This document shows positions 1-8,350 of a stretch of 55,121 bases of DNA, piece after piece (the first letter of the stretch is position 1; each line of letters begins with the position of its first letter). The notes beneath the pieces are model-generated. The model did no database searches. It was not told where the DNA came from and worked only from the letters and a program-made list of their open reading frames with translations. This stretch comes from Clostridia bacterium. Lineage in GTDB: Bacteria; Bacillota; Clostridia; Christensenellales; Aristaeellaceae. The DNA lies in the NCBI GenBank assembly GCA_017938695.1, contig JAGBBA010000052.1:1-55121 (forward strand). Direction: 5' to 3'. Made by a program: the position numbers and the translations under genes.

Positions 1-246
1 GATGACCATGTGAAGTTTGTATTCAACTGGGACAAGAATAAAAAGCCGGTTGATGTCCCGACCAAGGGTTGGGAGGACGACGCTGAAACGGACGATGGCC
101 TCATAGACGAATGTGTTCGTATAGAGTCGCCTGAGAGCCACTCAACCGGAAACATTGGTTTCCGGTTTTTTCTTTTTCGACGGGAAGGAGATCCCCATGA
201 TCAAAGCACTTTTCTTCGACCTGGACGGAACCCTGCTTGCCTCTGA
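1..246 (+). CDS. possible 3' part of an unknown gene, doubtful
   Basis: Frame 1 is open from the window edge to a stop at 246 and reads DDHVKFVFNWDKNKKPVDVP at its start. The first 45 or so codons look protein-like (charged, with tryptophans), but the frame then runs straight through a clear rho-independent terminator at 144-177 and into the next gene's ribosome site. A real gene would be expected to stop before the hairpin; the other two frames have stops at 122 and 132. I do not recognise the protein. It may be the tail of a gene starting upstream or non-coding sequence. Confidence 0.25.
   Translation, partial: DDHVKFVFNWDKNKKPVDVPTKGWEDDAETDDGLIDECVRIESPESHSTGNIGFRFFLFRREGDPHDQSTFLRPGRNPACL
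144..177 (+). terminator. intrinsic terminator
   Basis: Perfect 10-bp stem AACCGGAAAC / GTTTCCGGTT (144-153 with 158-167), ATTG loop, then a T tract with one C. It ends whatever transcript enters from the left, just before the HAD gene. Confidence 0.85.
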
Positions 247-1018
247 CAAAACGCTGCTGCCTTCCACCATCGCCGCTCTGCGCCGCTGCCGCGAGAAGGG
301 CGTGCACATCTTCATCGCCACCGCCCGGTCGCCAAGGCTGGCGCAAAAGCTGGGCTGGACGGATGGCATCACTGCCCTGTTTTCTGGCGGGCTTCACAGC
401 AATGGTGCCTGCCTGGTGATGGACGGCCACACTACCTACACCTACATCGACCCGGAGGCTGTGCGCCTGTGCGTCCAGGAGGTGGCCCGTCACCCGGATG
501 TGCAAATGTCCCTGCACATGGAGGGCGACTGGCATGCCTTCAACTACGTTATGCCCGACAGGATGCTGGGCCCCTGGGGTATCAAGCGGGAGGATATCAT
601 TCCCCTGGATGACCAGGCTGCCCAGCACGCCGTCAAGATCCTGATCTATTACGACTACCTGCTGGAGAACCTCACCAAAGCCCTGCCGGATGACCTCTAC
701 CCCGCGCTGCTGCGCCTGTGCGGCGATAGGGCGAACCTGTATCTTACCGACGAGGGCCGCACCATCCAGGTGGCCAGCAAGGATACCGGCAAGCACGCTG
801 CCATCGAGCGCGTCCGCCGGCAGCTGGGCCTTACTCGGGAGGAGATCGCCGTCTTCGGCGACGACCTGAACGATATCGAAATGCTCTCCCACTGCCCCAA
901 CAGCGTGGCCATGGGCAATGCCCACCCTCAGGTGAAGGCCATTGCAGCCCATGTGACCCTCGCCAACGACGAGGATGGCATCGCCTATGCGCTGCAAAAT
1001 CTTTTGCATGTGCTGTAA
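197..1018 (+). CDS. Cof-type HAD-superfamily (IIB) phosphatase
   Basis: A 273-residue HAD hydrolase that probably dephosphorylates a small phosphorylated metabolite in the cytoplasm. Motif I is FFDLDGTLL at residues 6-14, with the nucleophile and acid/base aspartates. Motif II is the threonine or serine in FIATARS. The C-terminal GDDLNDIEML is motif IV, with its Mg-binding aspartates. The mid-protein cap and total length fit the Cof/YidA group. The start at 197 is chosen because GGAAGGAG lies 8 bases before it; the in-frame ATG at 155 sits inside the upstream terminator. The substrate cannot be told from sequence. Confidence 0.9.
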   Translation: MIKALFFDLDGTLLASDKTLLPSTIAALRRCREKGVHIFIATARSPRLAQKLGWTDGITALFSGGLHSNGACLVMDGHTTYTYIDPEAVRLCVQEVARHPDVQMSLHMEGDWHAFNYVMPDRMLGPWGIKREDIIPLDDQAAQHAVKILIYYDYLLENLTKALPDDLYPALLRLCGDRANLYLTDEGRTIQVASKDTGKHAAIERVRRQLGLTREEIAVFGDDLNDIEMLSHCPNSVAMGNAHPQVKAIAAHVTLANDEDGIAYALQNLLHVL

Positions 1019-1025
1019 ATCCCCC

Positions 1026-1056
1026 TTGACTTGAACACCGTGTCGCACTTTATACT
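1026..1056 (+). promoter_or_regulatory. MerR-type promoter with 19-bp spacer
   Basis: TTGACT (1026-1031) and TATACT (1051-1056) are separated by 19 bp, not 17. Long spacers are the mark of promoters that MerR-family activators distort to switch on. It sits directly before a MerR-family gene, so autoregulation is likely. Confidence 0.7.
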
Positions 1057-1078
1057 GGCTGCGAAAGGAGGCAGGGAT

Positions 1079-2050
1079 ATGCAGAAGATGCTCACTGTCA
1101 CGCAGGTTTCCCGGGCCTGCGGGGTATCCACCCGGATGCTTCGCTACTACGAAAAGGCCGGGCTGATCGCCAGCCGCCGCGTGGAGGACTATGCTTACCG
1201 GGTTTACACCCCCGAGGATGTAACGCGCCTGGTGCAGATCCTGGTTTTGCGCAAGCTTCGCATGCCGCTGAAGGACATCGCCCTGCTCCTGCAGGAGAAG
1301 GATCCCTCCCGCAGGCAGGAAGTTTATCAGCGGCACATGGCGGATATCGACCGGGAAACCGAAGCCCTGGGGATGATCCGCCGCATCCTGGCGCACCTCG
1401 CCGACCACACCGATGACCCCGCCCTATTGTCAAGCCCCGAGCTGGCCGCCCTGACGGATGCCCTGACTCCTGCCAAGACCAATCTCAAGGAGGAAGTAAG
1501 CATGTCAGACCTGAACCAAGCCAGCCAGGTGCTGGATGAAAAGCTCAGCGTGCGCATTGTGCATCTGCCGCCCTTCACGGTGGCCAGCTACCACTACATC
1601 GGCCATGAGCCGGAGGAGGTAGTGGGCAGCCGCGGCGTCCGCTTTGTGCAGGAGAGCAAGCTCTACGAAGTGAAGCCCGATGCCCGGATGTTTGGCTTCA
1701 ACCACCCCAACCCCGGCATTCTGGAGAATGATCTTCACGGCTACGAGGAATGGTTCACCATCCCCGAGGACTTTCCCCTGCCGGACGACTTCACCCGCCA
1801 GCATTTCCCCGGCGGCCTGTACGCCGTGCTGACCATCAAGTTCGGCGACTTCCATCACTGGTGGACGCTGAACCAGTGGGTGGAGAAAAGTGAGGAGTTC
1901 GACATCGACTGGCGGGGCGACGAAAACACCATGGGTGGCTGCCTGGAGGAGCACCTGAACTGGGTGCGCTCCGCCCACCTGGGCATGCCCGGCGACGGCT
2001 CCGAAGGCCAGATCGACCTGATGTTCCCCATCAAGCGCAAAGAAAGCTGA
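1079..2050 (+). CDS. MerR-family regulator with C-terminal GyrI-like ligand domain
   Basis: A 323-residue transcription factor. Residues 1-70 are a MerR winged helix: the helix-turn-helix TVTQVSRACGVSTRMLRYYE, then the wing. A helical linker follows to about residue 140. The remainder (SVRIVHLPPFTVASYHYIGH onward, ending QIDLMFPIKR) resembles the GyrI-like/AraC effector-binding fold, which binds small, often amphipathic or drug-like ligands. Start 1079 has AAAGGAGG 7 bases upstream; the earlier in-frame TTG at 1031 lies within the promoter and is rejected. It probably controls its own promoter; no other target is evident, as the next gene has its own promoter after a terminator. Confidence 0.88.
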   Translation: MQKMLTVTQVSRACGVSTRMLRYYEKAGLIASRRVEDYAYRVYTPEDVTRLVQILVLRKLRMPLKDIALLLQEKDPSRRQEVYQRHMADIDRETEALGMIRRILAHLADHTDDPALLSSPELAALTDALTPAKTNLKEEVSMSDLNQASQVLDEKLSVRIVHLPPFTVASYHYIGHEPEEVVGSRGVRFVQESKLYEVKPDARMFGFNHPNPGILENDLHGYEEWFTIPEDFPLPDDFTRQHFPGGLYAVLTIKFGDFHHWWTLNQWVEKSEEFDIDWRGDENTMGGCLEEHLNWVRSAHLGMPGDGSEGQIDLMFPIKRKES

Positions 2051-2055
2051 TTTTT

Positions 2056-2096
2056 GCCCCGGAAGCACTGCCTTCCGGGGCATTTTCGTTGTTTTT
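2056..2096 (+). terminator. intrinsic terminator after merR gene
   Basis: 10-bp stem GCCCCGGAAG / CTTCCGGGGC (2056-2065 with 2072-2081), 6-base loop, then a T-rich tail. It begins 6 bases past the stop codon. Confidence 0.85.
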
Positions 2097-2216
2097 CGCT
2101 GTGTTTATCTCATGCGCTTTGGTGATTCCGTCACAAATTCTCCCGTGCAACACAGCCGCTTTTCCGGGATTTTCGACAAGATGCAGCGAAATCAGCGAAA
2201 ACGTTCTATCAAGGTC

Positions 2217-2245
2217 TTGTAAAATCGACGTAAATTCTTTATCAT
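2217..2245 (+). promoter_or_regulatory. promoter of the Na/Pi cotransporter gene
   Basis: TTGTAA (2217-2222), 17-bp spacer, TATCAT (2240-2245), about 55 bases before the translation start. The sequence 2097-2216 before it shows no gene. Confidence 0.55.
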
Positions 2246-2306
2246 AGAAGGGTAGGTTTTTTTGATTTTCTGGCATACCACTCTACGCTGATATGGAGAA
2301 ATGACA

Positions 2307-4103
2307 ATGAACACAGTCCTTATGATCATCAAACTCCTGGGCGGCCTGGCCATGTTCCTTTATGGCATGGAGATCATGTCCGACGGCCTGAAGCAAGGCT
2401 CCGGCGAGGCCCTGAAAAAGTTCCTGGGCAAATTGACCCAGAACGCGCTCATGGGCGTTCTCACCGGCACCCTGGTCACCGCCATTATCCAGAGCTCCAC
2501 CGCCACCATCGTGCTGACGGTGGGTCTGATCGGTGCGGGCATCCTGAATCTGCGCCAGGCGGTGAGTATCGTGCTGGGTGCCAACATCGGCACCACCGTC
2601 ACCGCGCAGATCATTCGCCTGATGGACCTGGAAACCTCCAGCGGCAGTCTGCTCACCTTCTTCAAGCCTGATACGCTGGCCCCCATCGCGCTGATCATTG
2701 GCATCATCCTGATCATGTTCATCAAGCGCAGCAGCACCAAGAACGGCGGCATGATCGCCATGGGCTTCGGCGTGCTGTTCACCGGCCTTTTGTCCATGAC
2801 CGACGCCGTGGAGCCCCTGGCTGAATCGAAGGCCTTTGCTGATGCCCTGGCTTACTTTTCCGATATGCCCTTCCTGGGCATCGTCACCGGCCTGGTGCTG
2901 ACGGTGATCGTGCAGTCTTCCTCCGCCATGGTGGGTATCCTGCAGGCCCTGTCCTCCACCGGCGTGATGACCTTCAACCTGGTGTATCCCATCATTATGG
3001 GCATTAACCTGGGCACCTGCGTCACCACCGCCATGGTGTGCTCCATCGGCACCGGCAAGGATGCCAAGCGCACCGGCATCGTGCACATTGTGTTCAATAC
3101 CATCGGCACTGTGCTGTTTATGATCGCCATGACCATCATGCAGAAATCGGATGCCCTGCCCACCCTGTGGAGCAGCATTGTGGACAGCGGTGCCATCGCC
3201 GATTTCCAGACCCTGTTCAACCTGGTCACCGCCATCGTGCTGCTGCCCTTCACCGGCCTTTTGATGAAGCTGGCCTGCACCATCGTCAAGGACGATCCTG
3301 CCAAGGAGAACAAGTATCCCGAGCTCAACGGCCTGGACAAGAAGCTGATGATCTCCCCTGCCCTGGCCCTGTCCGAAGCTGCCCACTGCGTTTCCGTGAT
3401 GGCCAAGGCCGCCAAGGAAAACGTGGATCTGGGTCTGGCCCAGTTCAAGCAGTACGATGCGCTGCGCTCCGATGACATCAACGCCACCGAAGATCAGCTG
3501 GACCGCTTTGCCGATACCGCCGACAACTACCTGATCGAGCTGTCCCGCTCCATCGAAAACGAGCGCGACAAGCACCAGCTGAACATGCTCATGCAGTGCA
3601 TCCCCAACATCGAGCGCGTGGGCGACTACGCCACCAACTTCGATGAGATGGCTAACAGCATGGCCGACAGCAAGCTCTCCTTCTCCGACTCCGCCCAGAA
3701 GGAGCTGGACGTGCTGGCCGATGCCATCCAGGAAATTCTGCGCCTCACCGTGGACGCCATGGAGCGCGACAGCGATTCCACCGCCTGCCGCATCGAGCCC
3801 CTGGAAGAGGTCATCGACGATATGGTTCTCCTGCTGAAGGATCGCCACACCGCCCGCCTGTGCGCCGGCACCTGCTCCATCAATTCCGGCCTGGTGTTCA
3901 TGGAGGCCCTCACCTACCTGGAGCGCGCTGCCGACCAGTGCTCCTCCATCGCCATGCTGATCCTCTCCAAGAACAACGAAGCCATCCTCAACAACCATCA
4001 CCAGTATCTGCAAATGCTGCACACCTCCGGCAACCAGTCCTACCTGGCCGAGCAGGAGAACCGCCGCCAGCAGTACCTGGTTCCTCTCCAGAACATTCAG
4101 TAA
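2307..4103 (+). CDS. Na/Pi cotransporter family protein with PhoU-like tail
   Basis: A membrane protein of 598 residues (600 from 2301) that probably takes up phosphate with sodium. The N-terminal half has about nine hydrophobic segments and the two family repeats marked by QSS motifs: IIQSSTATIVLTVG near residue 60 and VIVQSSSAMVGIL near residue 200. From about residue 340 the protein is soluble and helical, resembling the PhoU fold often fused to NptA/YjbB-type proteins. GGAG lies 8 bases before ATG 2307 but only 2 before ATG 2301, so 2307 is preferred. It is a single gene with its own promoter; no pst or pho genes are near. Confidence 0.9.
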   Translation: MNTVLMIIKLLGGLAMFLYGMEIMSDGLKQGSGEALKKFLGKLTQNALMGVLTGTLVTAIIQSSTATIVLTVGLIGAGILNLRQAVSIVLGANIGTTVTAQIIRLMDLETSSGSLLTFFKPDTLAPIALIIGIILIMFIKRSSTKNGGMIAMGFGVLFTGLLSMTDAVEPLAESKAFADALAYFSDMPFLGIVTGLVLTVIVQSSSAMVGILQALSSTGVMTFNLVYPIIMGINLGTCVTTAMVCSIGTGKDAKRTGIVHIVFNTIGTVLFMIAMTIMQKSDALPTLWSSIVDSGAIADFQTLFNLVTAIVLLPFTGLLMKLACTIVKDDPAKENKYPELNGLDKKLMISPALALSEAAHCVSVMAKAAKENVDLGLAQFKQYDALRSDDINATEDQLDRFADTADNYLIELSRSIENERDKHQLNMLMQCIPNIERVGDYATNFDEMANSMADSKLSFSDSAQKELDVLADAIQEILRLTVDAMERDSDSTACRIEPLEEVIDDMVLLLKDRHTARLCAGTCSINSGLVFMEALTYLERAADQCSSIAMLILSKNNEAILNNHHQYLQMLHTSGNQSYLAEQENRRQQYLVPLQNIQ

Positions 4104-4203
4104 CCAGAGGCTCTGCCTCTGGACTCCGGGAGGGGCTCTGCCCCTCCACCCCGCTTAAGGGCTCTGCCCTTAAGAATCCCGCGAAGGGCTTTCAGCCCTT
4201 TCG
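4104..4203. repeat. array A: four short hairpins
   Basis: Four stem-loops follow the stop codon. Their stems are CCAGAGG/CCTCTGG (4104-4122), GGAGGGG/CCCCTCC (4129-4147), CTTAAGGG/CCCTTAAG (4154-4174) and CGAAGGGCT/AGCCCTTTCG (4182-4203, one bulge). The first three share the loop CTCTG, and the units are spaced by short linkers ending in CCC. Similar arrays recur at 8.2, 12.5, 12.8, 17.6, 32.2, 43.6 and 48.0 kb. Confidence 0.85.
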
Positions 4204-4243
4204 AAACCCATCCTGCAGTTATTATGCAGGGTGGGTTTTCTGT
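4204..4243 (+). terminator. probable terminator inside the repeat region
   Basis: A 14-bp stem, AAACCCATCCTGCA with TGCAGGGTGGGTTT (one G-U), then TTTTCTGTT. It may end the cotransporter transcript. Confidence 0.55.
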
Positions 4244-4244
4244 T

Positions 4245-4279
4245 GGGGTCACGGCGCGAATACGGTCGCGCCGCGACGC
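4245..4279. repeat. GC-rich palindromic repeat, copy 1
   Basis: Starts GGGGTCACGGCGCG and ends CGCGCCGCGACGC around the loop AATACGGT. It is identical over 35 bp to 8305-8339. Related copies lie at 12627-12660, 12701-12734 (inverted) and 43683-43716. The arms CGGCGCG and CGCGCCG pair. Confidence 0.85.
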
Positions 4280-4297
4280 AGTACAAGCGGCGTCTTG

Positions 4298-4396
4298 GCT
4301 CCCCTTGGGGGGAGCTGTGCCGTAGGCGACTGAGAGGGAACGCCTCCCTTGTGTAAAGGGAGGTGGCAGCCGCTTGCGGCTGACGGAGGGATTGCC
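4298..4396. repeat. MITE-like multi-hairpin element
   Basis: Three hairpins in about 100 bp: GGCTCCCC..GGGGGAGC, CCTCCCTT..AAAGGGAGG and CAGCCGC..GCGGCTG, followed by GACGGAGGGATTG. From memory this resembles a dispersed intergenic repeat of Ruminococcaceae-like genomes; that is not verified, and there is only one copy here. No gene is seen in the rest of 4104-4542 except the promoter at 4474. Confidence 0.5.
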
Positions 4397-4473
4397 TGCT
4401 GCATCCCTCATCTTGCCGCTTAAATCAGGTGTCCGAGTGGTCTGTGTTTGTCCGCACCTTTTTCTCACACAAA

Positions 4474-4503
4474 TTGCCAAACAATGCAGAATTGTAGTAT
4501 AAT
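4474..4503 (+). promoter_or_regulatory. promoter of the ABC exporter pair
   Basis: TTGCCA (4474-4479), 18-bp spacer, perfect TATAAT (4498-4503), 40 bases before the first exporter gene. Confidence 0.65.
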
Positions 4504-4542
4504 GAACATTGCGCGTTATTACGACATGCAAAGGAGAACCCT

Positions 4543-6327
4543 ATGATTTTCGGCAAGCATATTAACCGGTATTATCTCAGGTATGCACCGTGGCTGCTGC
4601 TGGGCCTTATCACCCTGGCGGCGGTGGACTATCTGCAATTGGTGATCCCCAATCTGTACCAGATGGTCATCAACGGCGTCAACACGGGTTATATCAACGT
4701 GGACGGCGTGCAGGTAGCCTTCGATATGGACTTCCTGCTGGACCGCATCTGCCTGCCCATGATCGGCATTATTGTCGCGCTGGCCTTTGGGCGGTTTTTG
4801 TGGCGCATCTGCATCTTTGGTTCCGCCATCAAGGTGGAAACCGACCTGCGCAACCGCATGTTCAGCCACGCCAAGGACCTTTCCCGGCAGTATTACCAGG
4901 TGAACAAGGTCGGCAACCTGATGAGCCTTTTCACCAACGACCTGGAAACCGTGCAGGATTGCTACGGCGGCGGCTTCCTGATGTTCTTCGATGCCTTGCT
5001 CCAGGGCAGCATGGCCATCACCAAAATGTGGGTTATGAATCCGCTGATGACCGTTCTCGCGCTGATCCCCATGCTGCTTCTGCTGGGCGTGAGCGCCCTG
5101 ATCGGCCGCTACATGATGAAGAAGTGGGATATCCGCCAGCAGGCATTCTCCAGCCTGAGCGACTTCAGCCAGGAGAGCTTCTCCGGCATCGCGGTGATCA
5201 AGGCCTTCGTGAAGGAGGGCAAGGAGCTGTGGGCCTTCAAGAAGCTGAACCGGGAGAACGAAGACGCCAACGTGGAGTTCACCCGGGCCTCCGTTCTGCT
5301 GCGCGTGCTGGTGACGCTGTTTGTGGAATCCGTGATCTGTGTCATTCTGGGCTACGGCGGCTATCTGGTGCATGAGGGCGTGTTCAACGCTGGCCAGCTG
5401 ATGGAGTTCATCGGCTACTTCAACGCCACCGTGTGGCCCATCATGGCCGTTTCCGAGCTGATCGACATGCGCAGCCGCGGCAAGGCCTCCCTCAAGCGCA
5501 TCAGCGAACTGCTGGACGCCAAGCAGGACGTGGTTGATCGCGCCGATGTGCGTCCGCTTCGCAACGTGAAGGGCGATATTGAGTTCCGCCACCTCACCTT
5601 CCGCTATCCCGAGGGTGAGTATGACGCCCTGAAGGATGTATCCTTCACCATTGCTGCCGGTGAAAACGTGGGCCTGGTGGGCAAGACCGGCTCCGGCAAA
5701 ACCACCCTGGTGGATCTGATCCTCCGCACCTACAACGTTCCTGACGGCACCATCTTCATCGACGGGCATGATGTGAACAGCGTGCCCATCCACGACGTGC
5801 GCGAAGCCTCGGCCTATGTGCCCCAGGACAACTTCCTGTTCAGCGATACCATCGCCCGGAACATCGCCTTCTCCTGCGATGAAATGGACGATGATGCCGT
5901 GCGCGAGGCCGCTGTGCTGTCCGACGTGGACGGCAACATTCAGGAGTTTGCTGACCAATACCAGACCATCCTGGGCGAGCGCGGCGTGACCGTCTCCGGC
6001 GGCCAGAAGCAGCGAATTTCCATCGCCCGCGCCCTGATGAAAAACGCCCCCATCCTTATCCTGGACGACTCCGTTTCCGCCGTGGATACCAAAACGGAGC
6101 GCACCATCCTGGGCAACCTGCGCAAGACTCGTGCAGGCCGCACCACCATCCTCATCGCCCACCGCATTTCCACCATCGAGCAGATGGACAAGGTCATCTT
6201 TATTGATGACGGCCGCATCATGGCGGTGGGTGCCCACAACGACCTGTACAACACCTGCGAGGACTACCGCCGCATGGTAGACCTGCAAAAGCTGGAAGAG
6301 GAAGGAGGCGAGCATCACAATGCGTGA
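4543..6327 (+). CDS. ABC exporter half-transporter, degenerate-site subunit
   Basis: A 594-residue protein with an N-terminal six-helix exporter domain (about residues 15-320) and a nucleotide-binding domain (about 345-580). Walker A is GKTGSGKTT, the signature is the canonical VSGGQKQR, and the H-loop is IAHR. After Walker B (ILILDDS) the usual catalytic glutamate is an aspartate. The next gene has the glutamate but a non-canonical signature, so the two fit a heterodimer of the BmrCD or TM287/288 kind, with one working and one degenerate ATP site. The substrate is unknown; drugs, peptides or lipids are usual. Start 4543 is preceded by AAGGAG. Confidence 0.9.
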   Translation: MIFGKHINRYYLRYAPWLLLGLITLAAVDYLQLVIPNLYQMVINGVNTGYINVDGVQVAFDMDFLLDRICLPMIGIIVALAFGRFLWRICIFGSAIKVETDLRNRMFSHAKDLSRQYYQVNKVGNLMSLFTNDLETVQDCYGGGFLMFFDALLQGSMAITKMWVMNPLMTVLALIPMLLLLGVSALIGRYMMKKWDIRQQAFSSLSDFSQESFSGIAVIKAFVKEGKELWAFKKLNRENEDANVEFTRASVLLRVLVTLFVESVICVILGYGGYLVHEGVFNAGQLMEFIGYFNATVWPIMAVSELIDMRSRGKASLKRISELLDAKQDVVDRADVRPLRNVKGDIEFRHLTFRYPEGEYDALKDVSFTIAAGENVGLVGKTGSGKTTLVDLILRTYNVPDGTIFIDGHDVNSVPIHDVREASAYVPQDNFLFSDTIARNIAFSCDEMDDDAVREAAVLSDVDGNIQEFADQYQTILGERGVTVSGGQKQRISIARALMKNAPILILDDSVSAVDTKTERTILGNLRKTRAGRTTILIAHRISTIEQMDKVIFIDDGRIMAVGAHNDLYNTCEDYRRMVDLQKLEEEGGEHHNA

Positions 6328-8212
6328 GTATCTCCCGCTTTTGATCGTGGGGGCCATCATCGGCACCTTCTCCATCGTCTTCGTGGTCGCCTACCTGCTG
6401 ATGAAAAACAAAAAAGAGGCCGTGGGTTTCGACCGCCACATGCCCGACGGCGAGATCATGCAGCGCCTTCTGAAATACGCCACGCCTTTCTGGAAGCAGT
6501 TTCTGCTGGTGCTGGTGCTGATGATCATTTCCATCGCCTACGATATCATTTCCCCCATGATCATCGGCAACATTGAGGAGCTGGTGAAGGCTGATTTCGA
6601 CCTGCCCCTGCTCTACAAAATGGTGGTGGGCTACATCCTGCTGCTGCTCGTTTCCATGGGCAGCACCTACCTCCAGGCCATGATCCTGCAAAAGACCGGC
6701 CAAAAGATCCTCTCCGCCCTGCGCCTTGACCTGTTTACCCACATTGAGAGCCTCTCCCACGAGCAGCTGAACCAGATCCCCGTGGGCAAACTGGTGACCC
6801 GCGTCACCAACGACACCAACGCCATTTCCATGATGTTCACCAACATCCTGGTCACCATGGTGAAAAACGTGTTCGTCATTGTGGGCGTGCTGGGGGCCAT
6901 GCTGCTGCTCAACTACATGCTCACGCTGATGGTGTTGTGCTTCGTGCCCTTCGTGATCCTCTTCACGGTGATCTTCCGCAAGTTCTCCCGCGCAGTTTAC
7001 CGCAAGGTGAAGGACGGCACCACCGACATCAACACCTACCTGAGCGAGAACCTTTCCGGCATCAAGATCACCCAGATCTTCAACCGGGAAGGGGCCAAGA
7101 TGAACGAGTTTCTGGAAAAGAGCAACCGCCTCAAGAAGGCCAAGCAGAACCAGATCCTGGTGTTCGGCATTTTCCGGCCCATGGTGTATGTGCTCTACAT
7201 TTCTTCGGTGCTGTGCCTGCTTTACCTGGGCTCCAAGGGCGTGATCCAGAACACCACCTTCATGGGCCAGGCCATCACCTCCGGCACCATCGTGACCTTC
7301 TACATGTATGTGTCGAAGTTCTTCAACCCCATCCAGACCCTGGCCGAGCAGTTCAACATGCTGCAATCCGCCTTCGCCTCTGCCGAGAAGATTTTCACCG
7401 TGTTCGACATGGTACCCGAAGTGGTGGACGAGCCCGACGCCATCGAGCTGGATCACATCCGGGGCGAGATCGAGTTCCGCAACGTGTGGTTCTGCTACAA
7501 GCCCGGCGAGTGGGTGCTGCAGGATGTATCCTTCCACGTGATGCCCAAGCAGACCGTAGCCTTCGTGGGCTCCACCGGCTCGGGCAAGAGCACCATCCTG
7601 TCCCTCATCTGCCGCAATTACGATATTCAGCAGGGGCAAATCCTCATCGACGGCATCGACATCCGCAAGATCAAGATTTCCTCCCTGCGCCGCCACTTCG
7701 GCCAGATGCTGCAGGACGTGTTCCTCTTCTCCGGCACCATCCGTTCCAACATCGTTCTGCGGGAAGAGAGCTTTACCGACGAGGAGATCTGGAACGCCTG
7801 CAAGTATGTGAACGCCGATTCCTTCATCAACAAGCTGGACGGCGGCCTGGACGAGGTCGTCCGCGAGCGCGGCAACAACTTCTCCGCCGGTCAGCGGCAA
7901 CTGCTGTCCTTCGCCCGCACCATCATCCACAAGCCTGCCGTGATGATCCTGGACGAGGCCACCGCCAACATCGACACCGAGACCGAGCTGCTCATCCAGG
8001 ATTCCCTGGAGAAGATGAAGAACATCGGCACCATGCTGGTGGTCGCCCACCGCCTGTCCACCATCCAGCATGCCGACAACATCATCCTGCTCTCCCACGG
8101 CAAGATCCTCGAGCAGGGCACCCACCAGGAGTTGTTGCACAACAAGGGTGCGTACCACCATTTATATACTTTGCAATATAACAAACAGCAACTGGTCAGG
8201 GCTCTGCCCTGA
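6320..8212 (+). CDS. ABC exporter half-transporter, catalytic subunit
   Basis: A 630-residue partner of the upstream gene, overlapping it by 8 bases (ATG 6320; AGGAGGCG about 10 bases before). An extra N-terminal helix (residues 3-25) precedes the six-helix exporter domain, then the ATPase domain from about residue 385. Walker A is GSTGSGKST and Walker B is VMILDEAT, with the catalytic glutamate. The signature is FSAGQRQL, not LSGGQ. Its Walker B site would therefore pair with the good signature of the partner. Oddly, the last residues (RALP) and the stop codon are encoded by a copy of the hairpin repeat at 8195-8213. Confidence 0.9.
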   Translation: MREYLPLLIVGAIIGTFSIVFVVAYLLMKNKKEAVGFDRHMPDGEIMQRLLKYATPFWKQFLLVLVLMIISIAYDIISPMIIGNIEELVKADFDLPLLYKMVVGYILLLLVSMGSTYLQAMILQKTGQKILSALRLDLFTHIESLSHEQLNQIPVGKLVTRVTNDTNAISMMFTNILVTMVKNVFVIVGVLGAMLLLNYMLTLMVLCFVPFVILFTVIFRKFSRAVYRKVKDGTTDINTYLSENLSGIKITQIFNREGAKMNEFLEKSNRLKKAKQNQILVFGIFRPMVYVLYISSVLCLLYLGSKGVIQNTTFMGQAITSGTIVTFYMYVSKFFNPIQTLAEQFNMLQSAFASAEKIFTVFDMVPEVVDEPDAIELDHIRGEIEFRNVWFCYKPGEWVLQDVSFHVMPKQTVAFVGSTGSGKSTILSLICRNYDIQQGQILIDGIDIRKIKISSLRRHFGQMLQDVFLFSGTIRSNIVLREESFTDEEIWNACKYVNADSFINKLDGGLDEVVRERGNNFSAGQRQLLSFARTIIHKPAVMILDEATANIDTETELLIQDSLEKMKNIGTMLVVAHRLSTIQHADNIILLSHGKILEQGTHQELLHNKGAYHHLYTLQYNKQQLVRALP

Positions 8213-8264
8213 CAACCCGCCAGGGCTCTGCCCTGGACCCGCTTAAGGGTCTTCGACCCTTAAG
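8195..8264. repeat. array B: three short hairpins
   Basis: The stems are GTCAGGG/CCCTGAC (8195-8213, containing the exporter stop codon), CCAGGG/CCCTGG (8220-8236) and CTTAAGGGTC/GACCCTTAAG (8242-8264). The first two have the loop CTCTG. Same family as array A. Confidence 0.85.
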
Positions 8265-8304
8265 AATCCCGTTCGGGGATGGCATACAAGTTGGTTTTCT
8301 TGCT

Positions 8305-8339
8305 GGGGTCACGGCGCGAATACGGTCGCGCCGCGACGC
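8305..8339. repeat. GC-rich palindromic repeat, copy 2
   Basis: Identical over 35 bp to 4245-4279, and likewise downstream of a hairpin array. No gene lies in 8213-8386. Confidence 0.85.
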
Positions 8340-8350
8340 GAGAGAGTTAC

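Noticed and set aside
2031-2276. 81-residue minus-strand frame in the gap before the Na/Pi gene
   Set aside because: Overlaps the merR stop, its terminator and the next promoter; no ribosome site and atypical codons.
4097-4531. 144-residue minus-strand frame
   Set aside because: Lies wholly in hairpin repeats and the MITE-like element; composition is repeat-driven.
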